From Pseudomonas fluorescens (GTDB lineage: Bacteria > Pseudomonadota > Gammaproteobacteria > Pseudomonadales > Pseudomonadaceae), in the NCBI RefSeq assembly GCF_002837185.1, contig NZ_KZ477992.1, positions 147,014 to 211,013 of the forward strand: a stretch of 64,000 nucleotides of DNA, in the 5' to 3' direction. The position numbers and the translations under genes were made by a program. Position 1 is the stretch's first letter. Each line of letters begins with the position of its first letter. Shown here piece by piece: positions 26,898 through 35,601 of this stretch. A model generated the notes under the pieces. That model was not told the origin of the DNA, made no database searches, and was given only the letters and a program-made list of their open reading frames with translations.

Positions 26898-28167
26898 GCA
26901 AAGCCTTGCCCAGCGGATCATCATCGCCTTTGCCTTGATGAGTGCGTTGGTGGCGGGGGCCTTCGCCATGGGCATTGTCGCGACCGTGCACCTGGTGGAA
27001 GAGAAGTTGATTTCGGCGGGCCTGGGCGGCGACCTGCAACGTCTGCTGTTGATGGACAGCATGGAAGACTGGCGACATCGGCCCGAGCCTGACCAGTTGT
27101 TCTATTTCAGCGGCGGCCCCGGCGATTTCGAGCTGCCCAAGGATTTGCGGCATCTGGACCCGGGCTTTCATGAGGTGTTTCGCGAGTCGCTGTCCTACCA
27201 TGCCATGGTCGAAGTGATCGATGGCCGGCGTTATGTGCTGCTGCAGGACCAAAGCGATTTCGAAGAGCGCGAGCGTGTGCTGTTTGCCGTGGTGCTGGTG
27301 GGCTTTGTGCTCAGCCTGGCACTGGCGGTGTTCCTGGGTTGGGTGCTGGCGCGCAAGGTGATGGCGCCGGTGGTGCGCCTGGCCCGCCAGGTGCGCCATC
27401 GCGACCAGTTGCTTGGACTTGCGCCACCGTTGGCGCCGGATTATGCGGCCGACGAAGTGGGCGAATTGGCGGTGGCGTTCGACGCCACCCTGGGTCGCTT
27501 GCGCCAGGCGCTGTCTCGCGAACAGTTGTTTACCAGCGATGTGAGCCATGAACTGCGTACACCCTTGATGGTGTTGGCCAGTTCCTGCGAATTGCTGCTG
27601 GAGAATCCGGCGATCGATCAGCGCGGGCGTAATCAGGTCCAGCGCATCGCCCGGGCCTGTGAAGAGATGCGCGAACTGGTGCAGACTTTTCTGATGCTGG
27701 CCCGCGCCAAGCATGACGATGCCGCCATGTCGGCCCAGGTCAACCTGACCCAGGTTGCCGAGGACCTGCTCGGAATCTGGCGCGGGCCCATCGAGCAAAA
27801 AGGCCTTGAGTTGATCTACTGCCCAGGTACCCCGCTGGAGACACGCTACAACACGACGTTCCTGCATGCGGTGATGGGCAATCTGTTGCGCAATGCACTG
27901 CATTACACCGAGCAAGGGTTTATCCGCCTGACCCTGGAGCCCAGCGGCTTTGTGGTGGAGGACACGGGTGTGGGCATTCCTGAAGACAAGCGCGAAGCGA
28001 TGTTCGAGCCGTTCGTGCGTGGCAGCGAGAAGCGCGGCGAGGGTCTGGGGTTGGGCTTGTCACTGGTGCAGCGTATCTGTGAAAGCCAGGGCTGGAGCGT
28101 CACCCTGAGTACCATGGAGCCCAATGGCTGCCGTTTTCATGTGGAACTGGGTCAAGTCAGAACCTGA
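26887..28167 (+). CDS. colS: Sensor histidine kinase ColS
   Basis: Inner-membrane kinase of 426 residues: helix 1 (about 11-32), a short periplasmic domain, helix 2 (about 132-155), HAMP region, phosphorylated His221 (TSDVSHELRTPLM), and a GHKL ATPase with GLGLGLSLVQR. From memory, P. putida ColS senses excess iron and zinc through acidic residues including an ExxE motif; Glu126 and Glu129 here form such a motif (FEERER) and His35, Glu38, Glu96 and His105 are also present in the periplasmic part. ATG at 26887 lies inside the colR end. Confidence 0.93.
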   Translation: MEFKQSLAQRIIIAFALMSALVAGAFAMGIVATVHLVEEKLISAGLGGDLQRLLLMDSMEDWRHRPEPDQLFYFSGGPGDFELPKDLRHLDPGFHEVFRESLSYHAMVEVIDGRRYVLLQDQSDFEERERVLFAVVLVGFVLSLALAVFLGWVLARKVMAPVVRLARQVRHRDQLLGLAPPLAPDYAADEVGELAVAFDATLGRLRQALSREQLFTSDVSHELRTPLMVLASSCELLLENPAIDQRGRNQVQRIARACEEMRELVQTFLMLARAKHDDAAMSAQVNLTQVAEDLLGIWRGPIEQKGLELIYCPGTPLETRYNTTFLHAVMGNLLRNALHYTEQGFIRLTLEPSGFVVEDTGVGIPEDKREAMFEPFVRGSEKRGEGLGLGLSLVQRICESQGWSVTLSTMEPNGCRFHVELGQVRT

Positions 28168-28272
28168 CCGTTCAGTCTGTCAATTTGCTGCTGCACGACG
28201 CCTGCTTTTCGGCGAAGATGGCCCGATGCTACTGAATGTTTCTGTAAAGTCTTGAAATGTATGGGATTGGAC

Positions 28273-28288
28273 AGGACAAGTTTTTCAC
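28273..28288 (+). promoter_or_regulatory. Candidate ColR-binding site
   Basis: The stretch ends in ACAAGTTTTTCAC. From memory the ColR consensus ends in A-S-N-N-Y-TTTTT-S-A-C; here the A, the C, the five T and the CAC fit, with a G at the Y position. It lies 68 bases before the methyltransferase ATG, a gene known to be in the ColR regulon in P. putida. Confidence 0.5.
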
Positions 28289-28355
28289 AACGAGTTGACC
28301 TGTTGATCACAGTTCGCTGCTTAGGGTTGTAGGCATCAGTTACCGGAGACTCAAG

Positions 28356-29036
28356 ATGCCTTCCCCGATCAAGTTGGAATTTTCAGAAAAGTACGACGAT
28401 CAACACGCGCGGCAATACCTGCTCAAGCATCGGGACAATCTGGCTCGCCGGTTGTCCCACAAGCGCGATGAGCAACTGGCGCGTGGTGCGCTGGCCATGG
28501 CCGGTGAGCCGGGCCTGGTGTTGGACTTGCCGTGTGGTGCCGGACGCTTTTGGCCATTGCTGGCCGAGAAACCCAATCGTGTGATCATCGGGGCCGACAA
28601 TTCGGCGTCGATGCTGAAGGTCGCCACGGCGGCCCAGCCGGCGGAAGTGGTAAAACGGGTACGCCCTTTGCAGACTTCCGCCTTTGATATCGATTTGCCA
28701 GACAACTCGGTCGACAGTATTTTCTGCATGCGCTTGATGCACCACATCGGTGACCCGGCGCACAGGATGACAATACTTCGGGAGTTTCAGCGGGTTAGCC
28801 GTGACAGCGTGATTATCTCGCTGTGGGTGGATGGCAATTTCAAGGCCTGGAAGCGCAGGCGCGCCGAGGTGCGGCGTCGTAAGAAAGGTGAGCAGGAAGG
28901 TTACCAAAACCGGTTTGTGTTACCGGCTGCTACTGTCGAGGCAGAATTCGAGCAGGCCGGTTTCCGAGTTCAGGAATCCCTGGACTTCATGCCGCTCTAC
29001 GCCATGTGGCGAGTCTATGTATTGCGTAAGAGGTAA
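28356..29036 (+). CDS. warA: SAM-dependent methyltransferase (WarA type)
   Basis: The 226-residue protein has a class I methyltransferase fold: motif I LVLDLPCGAGRFWPLLAEKP (about residues 50-69), acidic loop IIGADNSASML, and motif LPDNSVDSIFCMRLMHHIGD. It corresponds by position to P. aeruginosa PA4379 (warA), reported to affect LPS O-antigen modal length and immune evasion; I recall this rather than derive it. It is followed 4 bases later by a Kdo/LPS-kinase-type gene. Expression is likely under ColR, from the putative operator upstream. A CGGAGA ribosome site precedes the ATG. Confidence 0.82.
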   Translation: MPSPIKLEFSEKYDDQHARQYLLKHRDNLARRLSHKRDEQLARGALAMAGEPGLVLDLPCGAGRFWPLLAEKPNRVIIGADNSASMLKVATAAQPAEVVKRVRPLQTSAFDIDLPDNSVDSIFCMRLMHHIGDPAHRMTILREFQRVSRDSVIISLWVDGNFKAWKRRRAEVRRRKKGEQEGYQNRFVLPAATVEAEFEQAGFRVQESLDFMPLYAMWRVYVLRKR

Positions 29037-29040
29037 CAGG

Positions 29041-29760
29041 ATGGCAGTTGAGTGCGTAGTCGGCAGTCATATAGCTCCCGAAGAACGATTTGATTTTTTC
29101 TGGCGTCAGCAGGGTGAGTGGGTGGAAGAGCCCAACCGTCGGCGTGGCGGTGAAAGTGGCGTACAGCGGGTGATCAGTCCCAACGGGCGATTGCTCTATT
29201 GCAAACGCCAGACGGGTCATATCTACCGCAGTTGGTTGCATCCGTTTGGACGTCCGACCGTGTTGCGTGAGCGTGATGCCCTCAAGGGCCTGCGCTTGCT
29301 GGATGTACGGGTGCCGGAGTTGGTGTTCTGCGAGGCGCGACGCGACCCCGAGCATCAGTGGAAAGCCTTGCTGGTCACCGCTTCGCTGGACGGTTTCGAT
29401 GAAATCGAAAACTGGTACGCCGCCGGTGGCCGTGAGCAATATGGCGAGGCGGTCCACGAGCGCTTGCTCGAGGAATTGGCCGCTACCCTGGCGCGTATGC
29501 ACAAAGGCCGCTGGCAGCATGGTTGCCTGTACATCAAGCACATCTTCGTCCGGGTAACCGGCGAGGGCGATGCGGTGAACGTTGAAGTGGCACTGCTGGA
29601 CTTTGAAAAATGTCGCCAGCGTTTGACCGCTTATCGAGCCGCCTCCCATGACATGCTGCAATTGCGCCGCCATTCGTCGTGGAATGATACCGACTGGAAA
29701 AAACTCAGCTACTTTTACGAGACGGCGTTTGGCAGCGCTATCAAGGGTTTAACCAGATGA
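29041..29760 (+). CDS. inaA: Lipopolysaccharide kinase family protein (InaA/WarB)
   Basis: The 239-residue product belongs to the Kdo/Rdo kinase (Waa-P/InaA) family, related to protein kinases. Visible are an N-lobe with KRQTGHIYRSWLHPFGRPTV, the catalytic-loop-like LARMHKGRWQHGCLYIKHIF, and the metal-binding aspartate in VALLDFEKCRQRLT. It should phosphorylate a sugar of the LPS core or act as a partner of WarA. E. coli InaA is induced by weak acid. ATG at 29041, 4 bases after the upstream stop; the stop codon overlaps the next start (ATGA). Confidence 0.82.
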   Translation: MAVECVVGSHIAPEERFDFFWRQQGEWVEEPNRRRGGESGVQRVISPNGRLLYCKRQTGHIYRSWLHPFGRPTVLRERDALKGLRLLDVRVPELVFCEARRDPEHQWKALLVTASLDGFDEIENWYAAGGREQYGEAVHERLLEELAATLARMHKGRWQHGCLYIKHIFVRVTGEGDAVNVEVALLDFEKCRQRLTAYRAASHDMLQLRRHSSWNDTDWKKLSYFYETAFGSAIKGLTR

Positions 29761-29984
29761 AGCTAGAAATAGCACGAGGTTTGTTCCTGGTCGGGGCGCT
29801 AGGGGTTACAGCCCTGGCCCTGGCTGCCTGGGAACAGCCTCGCACACAGGTACTCAGTGCGACCCAAGGCGGTGGGCAATGCCTGCTGCCACGTGTGGCC
29901 AAGGTCAGTGTGGCGGCCAAACCCGATCATGAGTTGCTGTTATTCATGTTCGGGATGTCTCAAGCGATGAGGCCGCAGAGTTGA
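29757..29984 (+). CDS. Small exported or membrane-anchored protein, unknown
   Basis: A 75-residue protein beginning MKLEIARGLFLVGALGVTAL, with one hydrophobic helix that could be an uncleaved anchor or a signal peptide (AAWEQ), then a short polar part with one cysteine (GGGQCLLPRVAKVSVAAKPD). Its ATG overlaps the stop of the inaA gene (ATGA), which supports real translation in the war operon. I recognise no family. P. aeruginosa has a small hypothetical gene (PA4377) at the same place. A strong terminator follows. Confidence 0.65.
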   Translation: MKLEIARGLFLVGALGVTALALAAWEQPRTQVLSATQGGGQCLLPRVAKVSVAAKPDHELLLFMFGMSQAMRPQS

Positions 29985-30002
29985 AACGATTGAAACCCCC
30001 GG

Positions 30003-30033
30003 AAAAGGCCTCGCGATGCGAGGCCTTTTTTTT
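30003..30033 (+). terminator. Terminator between the war operon and mexW
   Basis: AAAAGGCCTCGC pairs perfectly with GCGAGGCCTTTT across a GAT loop, followed by eight T. The A-tail on the left makes it usable from both strands, ending the war operon and the convergent mexVW operon. Confidence 0.92.
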
Positions 30034-30036
30034 GCG

Positions 30037-33000
30037 CTATCGGGTCAGTGCCCTGGCTGGGGTGTCCGCTTTGGTCAGTGTCGTGTACACCGTGGGCAGG
30101 ACGAATAGGGTGAACAAGGTACCGATCGACATGCCGGTGGCGATCACCATGCCGATATCGAACCGACTGACCGCGCCCGCGCCGCTGGAGAAAATCAACG
30201 GCACGACACCCATGACGGTGGCCAGCGTGGTCATCAGAATCGGCCGCAGACGGATCGCGGCAGCTTGCTCGACCGCAGCCCGCGCGGACAGGCCTTGTTG
30301 CTTGCGCAGTTGATTGGCGAACTCGACGATCAGGATCCCGTGTTTGCTGATCAAACCGATTAACGTGACCAGGCCGATCTGCGTGTAGATATTCAGGGTG
30401 GACCACCCCAGGAACAGCGCGATCAATGCGCCGCCTATCGACAGCGGCACCGTTACCAGTATCACCAGGGAGTCACGCAGGCTTTCAAACTGCGCCGCCA
30501 ACACCAGCGCGATGATGGCAAGTGCCAGGCCGAACGTGCCCCATAGCGCATTGCCCTCCTGCACAAACTGGCGTGTAGCGTTGCGGTAATCGAAGGTGTA
30601 ATCCGCTGGCGCTTCCTCCTGTGCGATGTTTTGCAAGGTCTGCAATGCGTTGCTCATGCCGACGATCGGAAACGCCGATACCGTGACTGAATTGAGCTGC
30701 TGGAACTGATTCAACCGCTGCGGCCGAACCTGAGGGCTGGACACGGTGACCAGCGTCGACAAGGGTAATAATTGGCCCTTGGCGTTTTTTACCGCGTACT
30801 GGTTCAGCCAGTCGGGGTTGTCTCGGTAGTCGCGCTCGACTTGCGCAATCACTTTGTAGAGATGACCGTCGATACTGAATCGATTGATTTCCGCTTCAGC
30901 CAGGAGGGTAGTCAGGGTCAGGTCCAGATCCTCCATGGATACGCCCATCTGGGCGGCCTTGGTCCGGTCAATTTCGACCATGACTTCAGGGCGGTCGAAT
31001 GCCAGGTCGATATCCACGTAGGCAAACTTTCCCGAGTCGATCGCGCGTTGTTTGATGCGCTCGGCTACGCTCATCATCGAACTGTGGTCCTGCTGTGAAC
31101 TGATGACAAAGCCAAAGGGCAGGCCTTCACCGGTACCCGGCAGGGAGGGCAAGTTGAATGCGAAAACTTGCAGGCCGGGGTTGTTGTCGAGTTTTTCGCG
31201 CAGTGGCTCCAGCACTTGCATCTGTGTGCGCTCACGTTCCCCCCAGGTTTTGAGCAGGAAGCCGCCGACGCCTGAGTGTACGCCATCCAGCCCATTGATC
31301 TGGAAGGATGCCTGGTATTCGGGCAGGGTTTTGAACGGTTCGATAAAGTCCTGGGTGTAGCGGTTCAGGTAGGCCAGGTTTGTTGCCTGGGGGGCATTGG
31401 ACAGGATGAAAATCAGGCCTTTGTCCTCGTCGGGCGCCAATTCCGAGAGGGTGAACGTGAGCATGGCCGGGATCAGGCAGAGCACCAGCGTGGCGAAAAC
31501 CAATACCACCGACTGCGCTTGCATGATCTGGCGCAGGCGGCGCTGATAGCGTTTTTTCAAGGCATTGAAGAAGCGCTCCAGAACCTGCGACAGGCCCTTT
31601 GGCTGTTCTTCAGGCAGCAGCAAAATGGCGCACATCATCGGTGACAGCGTCAACGCCACGATCCCGGAAATCACTACAGCGCCAGCCAGTGTCAGGGCAA
31701 ACTCCTTGAACAACGCCCCGGTCAAGCCCTGCATGAAGCCAATGGGTGCAAAAACCGCGGCCAGCGTGATGGTCATGGACACCACCGGAACGCAGACCTC
31801 TCTTGCCCCCTTGATCGCGGCTTCAAGCGGGGATTTGCCTTTTTCGATGTGCCGGTGAATGTTTTCCATCATCACGATGGCGTCGTCGACCACCAGGCCG
31901 ATAGCCAGGACCATGGCCAGCAGCGTCAGCACGTTGATGGAATAGCCCAGCAGTTGCATGAGGAACAATGTGCCTAGCAGCGACAGTGGAATGGTGATGA
32001 CTGGAATGATCACTGAGCGTAAGGAACCCAGGAACAAAAACACCACCAACACCACAATCAGTACGGCTTCGAGCAGGCTGGACAGCACCTGGTCGATCGA
32101 AGCGTTGATATACAGCGTCGAATCGTAAGCAATATCCGTGTGCAGGTCGGGTGGCACCTGCGTCTGCAATTGGGGCATCAATTGGCGGACGCGCTTGCCC
32201 AACTCCAGTGGGTTGGCATCGGGCGTGGCTTGAATGCTGATATAAACCGCCGGGATACCGTTGAACGTGCTGAAACTGTCGTAATTTCGCGAGCCCAATT
32301 CCACGCGCGCCACGTCTCCCAGACGTACCTGGTTGTCGCCGTCGGTTTTCACCGGGATCGCACTGAATCCCTCGGCCGATTGGAGTTCGGTGTTGGTGGT
32401 CGCGCTGGTGACGACATATTCGCCGGTCAGGTCCCCCGCGACAGGTTGTACGTTGTAGCGCCTGATGGCCTGGGTTACGTCACTGGCGCTCAGGCCAAAC
32501 CCCGCGAGTTTTATCGGGTCGAGCCACAGGCGCATGGCGAAGTTCTGACTGCCGATAATCTGCGCTTGCGCCATGCCCGGCAGTGTCACCAGCCGAGGCT
32601 GGACGACCCGCTGCAGATAGTCGGTGATCTGCGCATTGTTCATGGTGTTGCTGGAAAAACTCAGGTACATCAGCGCAGTGCTATCCACTGCAACCTTGCT
32701 CAGTACCGGTTCTTCGATGCCGCTGGGCAACTGGTTTCTGACTTCATTGGACTTGGCCAGCAGTTCGGTGAACAAGCGGTTGCTGTCGGCGCCGACCCGA
32801 CTATAGATGGAGATGATCGATATATTCTGACGACTGGACGACGTCATATAGTCGATGCCTTGCGCGCTGGCCAGGCTTTGTTGCAAGGGTTGGGTGATGT
32901 AACTCTGGATGGTTTGCGCACTCAGGCCCGGGGCGACCGTGGTGACCGTAATCAGCGCGTTTTCCATTTGTGGAAACTGGCGCAGTTGCAGTTTCTTGTA

Positions 33001-33084
33001 AGCCTGGCATCCAAGCAGCACGATCAGCAGGCTGACGACCACGGCCAGTACCGGGCGACGAATGAACAGGTCGGTGAAGGTCAT
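30037..33084 (-). CDS. mexW: RND efflux pump inner-membrane transporter, MexW-like
   Basis: The 1015-residue protein is an HAE1/AcrB-type RND transporter: it starts MTFTDLFIRRPVLAVVVSLL, has 12 membrane helices and two large periplasmic loops, and carries the proton-relay aspartates in TM4 (VLAIGLVVDDAIVMMENIHR). It exports drugs or other amphiphiles using the proton gradient, with the adaptor encoded just upstream. The identity as MexW is from gene order: in P. aeruginosa mexVW (PA4374-75) lies next to inaA (PA4378). No outer-membrane factor gene is nearby; MexVW is known to use OprM. Substrates here are unknown. Confidence 0.85.
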   Translation of the reverse strand: MTFTDLFIRRPVLAVVVSLLIVLLGCQAYKKLQLRQFPQMENALITVTTVAPGLSAQTIQSYITQPLQQSLASAQGIDYMTSSSRQNISIISIYSRVGADSNRLFTELLAKSNEVRNQLPSGIEEPVLSKVAVDSTALMYLSFSSNTMNNAQITDYLQRVVQPRLVTLPGMAQAQIIGSQNFAMRLWLDPIKLAGFGLSASDVTQAIRRYNVQPVAGDLTGEYVVTSATTNTELQSAEGFSAIPVKTDGDNQVRLGDVARVELGSRNYDSFSTFNGIPAVYISIQATPDANPLELGKRVRQLMPQLQTQVPPDLHTDIAYDSTLYINASIDQVLSSLLEAVLIVVLVVFLFLGSLRSVIIPVITIPLSLLGTLFLMQLLGYSINVLTLLAMVLAIGLVVDDAIVMMENIHRHIEKGKSPLEAAIKGAREVCVPVVSMTITLAAVFAPIGFMQGLTGALFKEFALTLAGAVVISGIVALTLSPMMCAILLLPEEQPKGLSQVLERFFNALKKRYQRRLRQIMQAQSVVLVFATLVLCLIPAMLTFTLSELAPDEDKGLIFILSNAPQATNLAYLNRYTQDFIEPFKTLPEYQASFQINGLDGVHSGVGGFLLKTWGERERTQMQVLEPLREKLDNNPGLQVFAFNLPSLPGTGEGLPFGFVISSQQDHSSMMSVAERIKQRAIDSGKFAYVDIDLAFDRPEVMVEIDRTKAAQMGVSMEDLDLTLTTLLAEAEINRFSIDGHLYKVIAQVERDYRDNPDWLNQYAVKNAKGQLLPLSTLVTVSSPQVRPQRLNQFQQLNSVTVSAFPIVGMSNALQTLQNIAQEEAPADYTFDYRNATRQFVQEGNALWGTFGLALAIIALVLAAQFESLRDSLVILVTVPLSIGGALIALFLGWSTLNIYTQIGLVTLIGLISKHGILIVEFANQLRKQQGLSARAAVEQAAAIRLRPILMTTLATVMGVVPLIFSSGAGAVSRFDIGMVIATGMSIGTLFTLFVLPTVYTTLTKADTPARALTR

Positions 33085-34244
33085 TGCGTGCCCTCCCGAT
33101 CGGGCATCGGCCGCGGCCCATCCGCCTGGCTTCGGTCGATACTGATGCGCACAGGGGTGCCGTGTTTCAGTTTGAGCTGGCCGGCAGTGACCACCTGTTC
33201 GCCCTTGTTCAGTCCCTTGGAAACCACCACCAGGCCATGGCGACGCTCACCCGTTTCGATCAGGCGCTGCTCGGCGATCAGTGGCGGCGCATCGCTGGCA
33301 TCGGCGGCTTGCGGCTCACCGTTGTTATCAGGTGTTATTACGAAAACGTACTGACCATAGGGGCTGAAGGCGATCGCACTTTCCTGGATGACGGTTTGTG
33401 CCGTCGGTTCGTCCAGCAGCACCCGTAGATTGGCGAACATTCCCGGTAGCAGATCGTCGCGAGGGTTGGGCAGCGTCGCACGTACCAGCACGTTTCGCGT
33501 GCTGTCATCGACGATCGGGTTGATGGCGCTCACTTTGGCGAGGCTGAAGTTGCCGGGGCGTGCCGAGACTTCAACCTGAACCGACTGCCCGATCCTGATC
33601 AGCTGAACGGCTTGCTCGGGCACATAAAAGTCAACATAAAGCTGGCGTCTGTCCTGCAAGCTGGCGATGACCTGGGTACTTTGCAGGTAATCGCCCACAT
33701 TGACCTGGCGGATGCCAATGGTGCCGGTGAAGGGGGCAACGATGTGCTTCTTTTCCAGCGCTGTAGTGCGCTGTGCAACGACGGCAGTGTTTCGATTGAA
33801 TTCAGCGCCGAGCCGATCGAATTCGCCTTTGGAGATGGCGCTGATCTCCACCAGTTTCTGGCCGCGCTCGAAGTTCTGACGGGCCAGGCGTTGGTCGGCC
33901 TTTGCCACGTCCAGCTCGGCCTGCTCGGTCTGGTGCTCAAGCTGCAGCAAGGGCTGTCCAGCTTCGACCATTTGCCCGGACTCAAAGTGCAGCTGTGTCA
34001 CAACGCCGGGCACCTCAGTGCTCAGGTCGATACCTTGCAATGCCTTGAGCGTGCCCGCCGCCGGCATTTGGCGCTGCCAGGGTATTTCAAAGGCATTGGA
34101 CGTCGCCACGCTGACCGGTGGTTTGGGCCCATGCAAAAGCTGCAACTGCTGATAAATCCAGTACGTCTTGTAGCCGGCAAGCATCAGGACGACTGAAAGA
34201 ACGAGGCTGAGCATGATAATCATCCGGCGGGCCGGCATGGTCAT
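33081..34244 (-). CDS. mexV: RND efflux periplasmic adaptor, MexV-like
   Basis: Membrane-fusion protein of 387 residues that links the RND transporter to an outer-membrane channel. It has an N-terminal membrane segment (MIIMLSLVLSVVLMLAGYKT), a lipoyl-like half (STEVPGVVTQLHFESGQMVE), a coiled-coil hairpin (about 100-150), the second lipoyl half (VAPFTGTIGIRQVNVGDYLQ) and beta-barrel parts. No lipidation cysteine is present, so it is anchored by the helix. AAGGA lies 7 bases before the ATG at 34244. Its stop overlaps the mexW start (ATGA). Bases 34245-34498 upstream hold its promoter and a GC-rich palindrome near 34304-34325, otherwise nothing recognised. Confidence 0.85.
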   Translation of the reverse strand: MTMPARRMIIMLSLVLSVVLMLAGYKTYWIYQQLQLLHGPKPPVSVATSNAFEIPWQRQMPAAGTLKALQGIDLSTEVPGVVTQLHFESGQMVEAGQPLLQLEHQTEQAELDVAKADQRLARQNFERGQKLVEISAISKGEFDRLGAEFNRNTAVVAQRTTALEKKHIVAPFTGTIGIRQVNVGDYLQSTQVIASLQDRRQLYVDFYVPEQAVQLIRIGQSVQVEVSARPGNFSLAKVSAINPIVDDSTRNVLVRATLPNPRDDLLPGMFANLRVLLDEPTAQTVIQESAIAFSPYGQYVFVITPDNNGEPQAADASDAPPLIAEQRLIETGERRHGLVVVSKGLNKGEQVVTAGQLKLKHGTPVRISIDRSQADGPRPMPDREGTQ

Positions 34245-34498
34245 AGTGGGGTCCTTGTGAGACGTGTGCAGATTGTGAACGGCGCGCGAGCACGCAAGAG
34301 CAAGCGGCGCGGCACGGAGCGCCGCAGTCTTGATCAGGACAAGGACGGGGATAAGTAGTCGTTTCGCAAGTTGTTGTGAGAATACTGGAAGGCGATTGAG
34401 AGAGAGTTCTACAGATTGTGTAGGGGAATGTGCCAAGCAGCTGTCGGCGGGTAGGCTCCTGAGTGTCAGCCCAGGAGCGTTGAGATCGAAGCGGGAGG

Positions 34499-35599
34499 TT
34501 ACGTCATCAGATGCAGGTGGTTATCCCACAATCCTGCGGGCAAGGTCAGCGGCGTCGCTACTGGCTGTTTCTGGCGGCAATCGTAGAGGCGGCAGCGCCC
34601 CTGGCCCGAGGTCACGACAAACCCGTCCGCCACCGCGCCCACTCCGGCGCAATCGGGCAGCGGGCCGTCCAGGCGCAACTCGCCATTGTCCATGTCCCAG
34701 ATAAAGAAGCGATTACCCCGCGGCGCCGTCAGCGCCACCAGCCGCAGCTCGCTGTGTACCGCAACACTGGCGGTGTAGTGCCCCATTGCCTGCCATTGTT
34801 CATCGGCCACCGGGAACGCCACGAAAGGCTGACCCGGACGCTTGATGGCGAGCAATTCGGAACGCTCCTGTGACGGTCCCATGAACTGTTGCCCGGTGAG
34901 GATGGTGCCATCGCTGGCGATCCCCATGTGGCGCACGCTGTTCATCTGCTGGCCCAGGGTTTCCTTGCTGATCAGGCTGCCGTCGCGGTGCATCAGCACC
35001 AGGCTCGGCTCCATGGCGTTGAGGTTCATCTCCACGCGGCTTTCGGCTTCGGTGCGGATGCCGCCGTTGGCCACCACCAGGGTTTCGCCATCGGGCATCC
35101 AGGACACCTGGTGCGGGCCGATGCCGTGGGTGGAGATCTCGCCGCTGTGCACCAGCCGCTCGCCTTCGAACTTATACACACCCAACAGGCCACGGCCGGG
35201 GTCGGAGGTGTCGTTCTCGGTGGCATACAGCCAGTCGCCGCTCTTGTGGATCACCGCGTGGCCATAGAAGTGGCGATTGGCGTTCGAGGTGATGGTTTGC
35301 AGGAGCGCGCCGTCACGCAGGTCGATCAGGTAGCTCTCGGTGCCCGGGCGGCGGGCGACGAACAACGCAATCGGCAGCGTCGGGTGGTTGATGATGTCGT
35401 GGCAGCGCTGGCCGACCTGGGTGGCGAACACCTGCTTGCCGTCCAGGCGATAACCGACGGCGTAGTGCCTGCCGTCTGCGTCATCGCGCGCCGACAGCAG
35501 CAGCGGGCTCTTGTCCTTGTGCTTGAACAGCGTCCAGCCGCCCAAGGTGAGTGCGCTGAGCAGTACGCTGCCAACCGCCAAAGCCTGTCGCCTGAGCAT
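34499..35599 (-). CDS. DUF1513 family protein, predicted periplasmic beta-propeller
   Basis: The 366-residue product begins MLRRQALAVGSVLLSALTLG, a signal sequence with twin arginines, and continues as repeated blades (for example YATENDTSDPGRGLLGVYKF and GPHQVSWMPDGETLVVANGG) typical of a seven-bladed propeller. DUF1513 genes are regularly found downstream of imelysin and di-heme oxidoreductase genes, in a set linked to iron uptake. The exact role is unknown. The gene starts 2 bases after the imelysin stop, last in the operon. Confidence 0.85.
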   Translation of the reverse strand: MLRRQALAVGSVLLSALTLGGWTLFKHKDKSPLLLSARDDADGRHYAVGYRLDGKQVFATQVGQRCHDIINHPTLPIALFVARRPGTESYLIDLRDGALLQTITSNANRHFYGHAVIHKSGDWLYATENDTSDPGRGLLGVYKFEGERLVHSGEISTHGIGPHQVSWMPDGETLVVANGGIRTEAESRVEMNLNAMEPSLVLMHRDGSLISKETLGQQMNSVRHMGIASDGTILTGQQFMGPSQERSELLAIKRPGQPFVAFPVADEQWQAMGHYTASVAVHSELRLVALTAPRGNRFFIWDMDNGELRLDGPLPDCAGVGAVADGFVVTSGQGRCRLYDCRQKQPVATPLTLPAGLWDNHLHLMT

Positions 35600-35601
35600 T
35601 A

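Noticed and set aside
32140..33354. 404-codon frame on the + strand antisense to mexW
   Set aside because: Shadow of the RND transporter frame; no ribosome site and composition typical of antisense frames.
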